This document shows, piece by piece, positions 1-5,562 of a stretch of 5,562 nt of DNA. Under the pieces are notes generated by a model. That model was not told where the DNA came from, did no database searches, and saw only the letters and a list, made by a program, of their open reading frames with translations. Where the stretch lies: positions 1 through 5,562 of the forward strand of contig JAFAUV010000061.1 of the NCBI GenBank assembly GCA_019243075.1, given 5' to 3'. The stretch is from Bradyrhizobium sp. (lineage in GTDB: Bacteria > Pseudomonadota > Alphaproteobacteria > Rhizobiales > Xanthobacteraceae). Positions within the stretch are counted from its first letter, which is position 1. Each line of letters begins with the position of its first letter. Position numbers and translations under genes: made by a program.

Positions 1-104
1 ATCACCAGCATGTTCTCGCCCTCGTAAAAGCAATCGACGGGGCAGACCTCAACGCAATCGGTATATTTGCATTTGATGCAGGCTTCGGTGACGACGTAAG
101 TCAT
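1..104 (-). CDS. fdxA: 7Fe ferredoxin FdxA, N-terminal part (runs off the left edge)
   Basis: Only the first 34 codons are present. They read [17 protein letters not shown] and continue into a [17 protein letters not shown] stretch, which matches the N-terminus of the FdxA/Azotobacter ferredoxin I family. These are small soluble electron carriers with one [3Fe-4S] and one [4Fe-4S] cluster. Cysteines are at 9, 12, 17, 21 and 25. By family knowledge, Cys9 and Cys17 bind the 3Fe cluster, Cys21 is a 4Fe ligand, and Cys25 is the free cysteine next to the cluster. The remaining ligands lie beyond the window. The ATG is preceded by GGAG (111-114) at a 6-base gap, which supports the start. The gene lies 103 bases downstream of the S4 gene on the same strand, so read-through is possible, but the gap could also hold its own promoter. 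The electron partner cannot be told from the sequence. Confidence 0.93.
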   Translation of the reverse strand, partial: MTYVVTEACIKCKYTDCVEVCPVDCFYEGENMLV

Positions 105-139
105 CCAGGACTCCGGATACAGTCGAAATTTGCTGGTTT

Positions 140-167
140 GCCTAGCGCAGTAAGCCCACTGCCGCAA
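140..167 (-). promoter_or_regulatory. Weak candidate promoter for fdxA
   Basis: In the 103-base gap between the S4 gene and fdxA, the minus strand reads TTGCGG (162-167), a 16-base spacer, then CTAGGC (140-145), about 35 bases upstream of the fdxA start. The -35-like box fits TTGACA moderately; the -10-like box is poor. The spacer contains a small 5-bp inverted repeat (GCAGT 147-151, ACTGC 158-162). No uridine-tract terminator is visible in the gap, so fdxA may be expressed from the upstream operon, from this site, or both. Confidence 0.2.
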
Positions 168-207
168 GGGAAGCGGGACCAAGAATTGAATCCCGAAACG
201 GCATCAG

Positions 208-477
208 TTACTGGGTCCGAGCGTGCAATTCCTCGTAGAGCACGCGCGCGGCAGCGGCATCGCCGCGCCGCTCGGAAAAGCAGACCACCTTCAACACGCG
301 CACGGAGCGGTCGAGCGCGACCGTGAGCACGTCGCCTACCTTCACCGCGTGGCCCGGCGAGGTCTCGCGCACGCCGTTGATGCGCACATAACCGCGTTCC
401 ACGAGCTGAACCGCGCTGGCGCGGGCCTTGACGACCCGCGCGTGCCACAGAAACTTGTCCAGGCGCTGGCGATCCAA
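208..477 (-). CDS. S4-domain RNA-binding protein (Hsp15/HslR-type)
   Basis: This is an 89-residue basic protein beginning MDRQRLDKFLWHARVVKAR. That is the typical first helix of the S4 fold, followed by ASAVQLVERGYVRINGVR and a PGHAVKVGDVLTV strand pair (about residues 4-57). S4 domains bind structured RNA. E. coli Hsp15, in the same family, binds 50S subunits carrying stalled nascent chains, and a ribosome- or RNA-binding role is inferred here by analogy. After the domain there is only a short tail ending in VLYEELHARTQ, with no catalytic domain, so this is not a pseudouridine synthase. The start is TTG (475-477); no ATG or GTG in the right frame fits the conserved N-terminus. An AAGGA (490-494) inside the last codons of the helicase gene lies 12 bases upstream, a rather long gap. 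With 8 bases between the helicase stop and this start, translational coupling is likely. Confidence 0.88.
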   Translation of the reverse strand: MDRQRLDKFLWHARVVKARASAVQLVERGYVRINGVRETSPGHAVKVGDVLTVALDRSVRVLKVVCFSERRGDAAAARVLYEELHARTQ

Positions 478-485
478 GTGGCGCG

Positions 486-3970
<3,485 letters not shown>

Positions 3971-3974
<4 letters not shown>

Positions 3975-4060
3975 ATCTTCGGGTGTTTCTGGTGCGCCGG
4001 CTTTTGGCCTTGCGTACTCTCAAATGTGTTTCAGATTGCGACGCTTCGACGAAGATATGG
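3971..4060. repeat. Exact 11-base inverted repeat whose one arm covers the helicase start codon
   Basis: CCATATCTTCG at 3971-3981 and CGAAGATATGG at 4050-4060 are exact reverse complements separated by 68 bases. On the helicase-coding strand the 3971-3981 arm contains the ATG and the GAAGA just before it. If transcription begins upstream of 4060, the mRNA leader could fold back and mask the translation start. The 4050-4060 arm overlaps an 11-base palindrome, CTTCGACGAAG (4044-4054). The repeat is seen directly; the masking role is inference. Confidence 0.55.
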
Positions 4061-4082
4061 GGCGTTCATTTAAGCTTGCGAA
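4054..4082 (-). promoter_or_regulatory. Weak candidate promoter for the helicase operon
   Basis: On the minus strand TTCGCA (4077-4082) is followed, after 17 bases, by CATATC (4054-4059). The -35 box matches TTGACA at four of six positions; the -10 box matches poorly. Transcription would begin about 70-75 bases upstream of the helicase ATG. Its -10 box lies inside the upstream arm of the inverted repeat, so a transcript from here would carry little or none of that arm. This conflicts with a start-masking role and separates the two models. Confidence 0.22.
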
Positions 4083-4083
4083 C

Positions 4084-4284
4084 GAGTCTAGAACGAATCG
4101 CGGCCGAATCGCTGACTCTTCCCAGTAACCGGCTTCGTTCACCGCAACATCTCGCGCTGGCAACTTGGAGTCAGCACTAGATCAAGTTTATTGCGGCGAA
4201 ACAAGCGACGGTTTGACGTCCCAATTCCTTAAATTTTCCGATGCTCCGAGTCGAATCAGAATCGAGCGGGAGTCAACAGGACTC
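4084..4284. promoter_or_regulatory. Dense cluster of ten GANTC (CcrM-type methylation) sites
   Basis: GANTC occurs at 4084, 4095, 4106, 4114, 4168, 4248, 4253, 4259, 4270 and 4280. It forms two tight groups (4084-4118 and 4248-4284) and one site between them. Spacings of 11, 11 and then 11, 11, 10 bases place many of them on one face of the helix. GANTC is the target of CcrM, the cell-cycle DNA methyltransferase of alphaproteobacteria, and GcrA is known to act at methylated GANTC promoters. Elsewhere in the window I found only three copies (109, 188, 4996). The cluster is read directly; its role is unknown. Confidence 0.6.
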
Positions 4285-4288
4285 CTGC
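4266..4288 (-). terminator. Stem-loop downstream of the DUF3108 gene, possible weak terminator
   Basis: GCGGGAGTC (4266-4274) pairs with GACTCCTGC (4280-4288) around a 5-base loop, giving nine pairs on the plus strand including one G-U. On the minus-strand transcript the G-U becomes an A-C mismatch. It lies about 40 bases past the DUF3108 stop. The following minus-strand bases are only mildly T-rich, so this is not a classical intrinsic terminator. Both arms contain a GANTC site, so it may belong to the methylation-site cluster instead. Confidence 0.3.
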
Positions 4289-4300
4289 AGTTTGTCATGG

Positions 4301-4315
4301 CTCCCGCGAGGGGAG
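4301..4315 (-). terminator. Short GC-rich hairpin just after the DUF3108 stop
   Basis: CTCCC (4301-4305) pairs with GGGAG (4311-4315) across a 5-base loop, beginning 13 bases past the DUF3108 stop codon. No T-run follows on the minus strand, so it could protect the mRNA end or assist factor-dependent termination, but alone it is weak evidence. Confidence 0.22.
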
Positions 4316-4328
4316 AAGGAAGAAAGGA

Positions 4329-5183
4329 TCACTGCGTCTTGGCCACGTGCGGCGGCGTCGCCTGGGTCACGAACGAGGTCGCCTCCAGCATGGCGGTGCC
4401 GAGCGGGGTCGGGATCACCATGCGGAACGGTACGAGGATGCGGGTGCCCGTGATCGGCGCAAAGGCGATCTCGATATTGCGCTGACCGGCCAGATATTTG
4501 ATCACCGGGCGGTCCGGGATATAGCCCGCGATCGGCGTGAAATAGACCGCGCAGACCACCGCCGGGCCGTAATAGCCCTTGTCGGCCCTTACCGTTTCCA
4601 TGCGCTTGAAATCGAGCTTCAGATCATAGCGCATGCGGCCGTCGAACACGGCCGCGCCGTTGCGGCAGGCCTCCGGCGAGAGCACCTCGCCATTGCCGGG
4701 CACGCGCAGGAGCGAGGACGTCATCGGATCGAACACGCCCTTCTTGTGCGCATCGGTGACCGGGATGCGGTCGGCATCGACGGGGGGTTCCGGCTCGATG
4801 CCGAACTCCTTCACATTGCCGTTCGCCAGCGTGATGTGGATGGTCTCGGACTTCTTCGAGGTGGTAGTCGAGGCCTGGTAGGCCTGGGGAACCAGCGCGC
4901 CATTGACGATGCGCCCCTGCGCCGCGCCGGTGCCGGAGCCATTGGCGATGGTCTTCAACAGTCCTGTGGTGCCGCCGCTGGCCGCAGCGGCATAGGAATC
5001 GTCGCCGATTTCGACATTCCAGGCGCCCTTGCCGACGGGAATGCCGGCGAGCGAGGCCTCATATTGCGCCTCGAGCTTGCCTTGCGCCGAGGCCGGATGC
5101 GCCGCAGCCAGAGACACGCCGGCAACAAGCGAGGCCGCCACCCATCGCGCCGATCGGGCCGAATTCGCAATTGTCTGTCTCAC
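4329..5183 (-). CDS. Exported DUF3108-family protein of unknown function
   Basis: A protein of 284 residues with a clear Sec signal peptide: basic N-terminus with arginines at 2, 10 and 13, a hydrophobic stretch (about 15-28), and an HPASAQ site suggesting cleavage after Ala33. The mature part begins with a YEASLAGIPVGKG segment and has a DPMTSSLL motif (152-159), followed by alternating strand-like segments. Both fit the DUF3108 family, as I recognise it by eye. Two cysteines in the mature part (173 and 211) could form a disulfide in the periplasm. The function of the family is not established and I do not assign one. The start is GTG (5181-5183): an AAGGA (5194-5198) lies 10 bases upstream and this start gives a complete signal peptide. 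The gene is divergent from rpmB and is separated from the helicase by 354 bases, so co-transcription with the helicase is uncertain. Confidence 0.85.
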   Translation of the reverse strand: MRQTIANSARSARWVAASLVAGVSLAAAHPASAQGKLEAQYEASLAGIPVGKGAWNVEIGDDSYAAAASGGTTGLLKTIANGSGTGAAQGRIVNGALVPQAYQASTTTSKKSETIHITLANGNVKEFGIEPEPPVDADRIPVTDAHKKGVFDPMTSSLLRVPGNGEVLSPEACRNGAAVFDGRMRYDLKLDFKRMETVRADKGYYGPAVVCAVYFTPIAGYIPDRPVIKYLAGQRNIEIAFAPITGTRILVPFRMVIPTPLGTAMLEATSFVTQATPPHVAKTQ

Positions 5184-5253
5184 GGCGCGGCAGTCCTTAA
5201 AGCCCAGGCGCGGTCTCTGTCATCTAAGCAATAAACTCCGGCAGGCAACGCAA

Positions 5254-5307
5254 ATTTCCGGGAAATCGCCGGCGATCGCAGAGCTGTCAGGTTCGGCCAT
5301 TGGCCGA
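5254..5307. repeat. Run of exact palindromes between divergent genes, possible operator region
   Basis: Four exact palindromes lie in 54 bases. ATTTCCGGGAAAT (5254-5266) overlaps ATCGCCGGCGAT (5265-5276), which overlaps GCGATCGC (5272-5279). After a 13-base gap comes TCGGCCATTGGCCGA (5293-5307), a 7-base inverted repeat with a single central base. They lie upstream of the DUF3108 start and well upstream of the main rpmB promoter. Such symmetry suits dimeric regulators, but I recognise no specific binding motif. Confidence 0.4.
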
Positions 5308-5427
5308 CCGTCCGCGGCAACGGCGGTTTTGTCTTCGAACCCGAATGTGCCCTTTATATGATGGCTTAAGTGCCGGAACGCCCTTGCGAAAAAGCGCATC
5401 TTGCCGCTGCCTCTGCCGGCCCGAGCC

Positions 5428-5456
5428 TTGACGTATCCGGGCTTCCCCCCTATACG
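5428..5456 (+). promoter_or_regulatory. Sigma-70 type promoter for rpmB
   Basis: TTGACG (5428-5433) and TATACG (5451-5456) are separated by exactly 17 bases; CTATAC with 16 bases is an equally good reading of the -10 box. Each hexamer is close to the housekeeping consensus. Transcription would start near 5463, leaving a leader of about 80 bases. This is the best promoter in the window and suits a highly expressed ribosomal protein gene. Confidence 0.65.
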
Positions 5457-5494
5457 TCCGCGCGCTCCCTCTCAAGGAAGACGGATTTTGGGAT

Positions 5495-5521
5495 CCCCGA
5501 GGCGCCAACCGGCCGCCGGGG
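5495..5521 (+). other. GC-rich stem-loop in the rpmB leader
   Basis: CCCCG (5495-5499) can pair with CGGGG (5517-5521). Inside, GGC (5501-5503) can pair with GCC (5512-5514), with small bulges. The structure ends 8 bases before the AAGGA ribosome-binding site of rpmB. GGATTTT occurs just before the hairpin (5483-5489) and again at the ribosome-binding site (5532-5538). It could affect translation, but GC-rich hairpins are common in such DNA. Confidence 0.3.
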
Positions 5522-5542
5522 CAGGACACAAGGATTTTCGAC

Positions 5543-5562
5543 ATGTCGCGGCGCTGCGAACT
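5543..5562 (+). CDS. rpmB: 50S ribosomal protein L28, first codons only (runs off the right edge)
   Basis: Only 20 bases are present, reading MSRRCEL, which is the characteristic start of alphaproteobacterial ribosomal protein L28, a structural protein of the large subunit. An AAGGA (5530-5534) lies 8 bases before the ATG, and a strong promoter lies about 90-115 bases upstream. Seven residues are a short basis for identification, but the match together with the well-formed expression signals makes L28 likely. The rest of the gene lies beyond the window. Confidence 0.75.

Larger units (their letters stand above)
3975..4328. other. 354-base spacer between the DUF3108 gene and the helicase; no convincing gene
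   Basis: No coding frame here is convincing. The stretch is visibly richer in A and T than the flanking genes. It holds the end of the DUF3108 transcript with two small stem-loops (4266-4288 and 4301-4315), ten GANTC sites between 4084 and 4284, an 8-base direct repeat CGAATCGC (4094-4101 and 4105-4112), and an 11-base inverted repeat that reaches the helicase start (3971-3981 with 4050-4060). It must also contain the helicase promoter unless the helicase is transcribed through from the DUF3108 gene. I saw no good DnaA box (TTATCCACA-like), no tRNA, and no RNA gene that I recognise. Confidence 0.75.
5184..5542. other. 359-base divergent spacer between the DUF3108 gene and rpmB; no gene
   Basis: This spacer carries the promoters and leaders of two divergent genes. 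On the DUF3108 side is an AAGGA ribosome-binding site and a possible weak promoter, TTGCCT, 16 bases, TAGATG (minus strand, about 5219-5246). The middle has a run of exact palindromes (5254-5307). On the rpmB side are a possible upstream promoter (TTGTCT 5329-5334, 18 bases, TTTATA 5353-5358), a strong candidate promoter at 5428-5456, and an 80-base structured leader. An open minus-strand frame crosses most of it but looks spurious. Confidence 0.7.

Noticed and set aside
4057..4128. 23-residue plus-strand frame (MGRSFKLANESR...) in the spacer
   Set aside because: It has only a weak GAAG just before the ATG, which is part of the inverted repeat, and no recognisable product.
4185..4195. ATCAA/TTGAT half-site considered as an FNR/FixK box upstream of the helicase
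   Set aside because: Only one half-site is present; the second half at the required 4-base spacing is missing.
3975..4328. Spacer considered as a replication origin because of its GANTC density and A/T content
   Set aside because: No convincing DnaA boxes, no paired TTAA-type CtrA sites, and no familiar origin neighbour genes; a GC-skew plot would be needed to revive the idea.
4165..4485. 106-residue plus-strand frame starting in the helicase upstream spacer
   Set aside because: Begins with TTG, has no ribosome-binding site that I can see, and its second half is antisense to the DUF3108 gene.
4347..5234. 295-residue plus-strand frame opposite the DUF3108 gene
   Set aside because: Arg/Gly/Ala/His-rich composition typical of antisense shadows, while the opposite frame has a signal peptide and family motifs.
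5287..5544. 85-residue minus-strand frame across the rpmB promoter and leader
   Set aside because: It overlaps well-formed rpmB expression signals and has Arg/Gly/Ser-rich shadow composition.

Overview
The window looks like chromosomal housekeeping DNA from a high-GC alphaproteobacterium of the order Hyphomicrobiales, most likely Bradyrhizobium/Rhodopseudomonas-like. This placement is from memory of protein sequences, not from a search. It rests on the FdxA N-terminus, the MSRRCEL start of ribosomal protein L28, the SUV3/MgpS-type helicase with a long disordered tail, and the DUF3108 exported protein.

Layout. Four genes lie on the minus strand and one at the right edge lies on the plus strand. 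Read in the direction of minus-strand transcription, the order is: a GTG-started exported DUF3108 protein (5183-4329); a 354-base spacer; a 1162-residue SUV3-like helicase (3974-486); a small S4 RNA-binding protein of the Hsp15 type (477-208), which starts 8 bases after the helicase stop; and the first 34 codons of fdxA, a 7Fe ferredoxin, running off the left edge. At the right edge rpmB (ribosomal protein L28) begins at 5543 on the plus strand, divergent from the DUF3108 gene. The 359-base divergent spacer contains a good sigma-70 type promoter for rpmB.

Function. The helicase and S4 protein appear to be a co-transcribed RNA-handling pair (RNA unwinding or turnover plus structured-RNA or ribosome binding). 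fdxA may share the transcript. The DUF3108 protein carries a signal peptide and has no assigned role.

The gene content is ordinary; the unusual signals are in the spacers. The helicase upstream region holds ten GANTC sites (the CcrM methylation motif) in about 200 bases, many at 10-11 base spacing. By eye, the other 5.36 kb of the window has only three, and the 3.5-kb helicase gene has none. The same spacer has an exact 11-base inverted repeat, one arm of which covers the helicase start codon and its weak ribosome-binding site. The rpmB/DUF3108 spacer has a run of exact palindromes. All counts were made by reading the sequence, without software.
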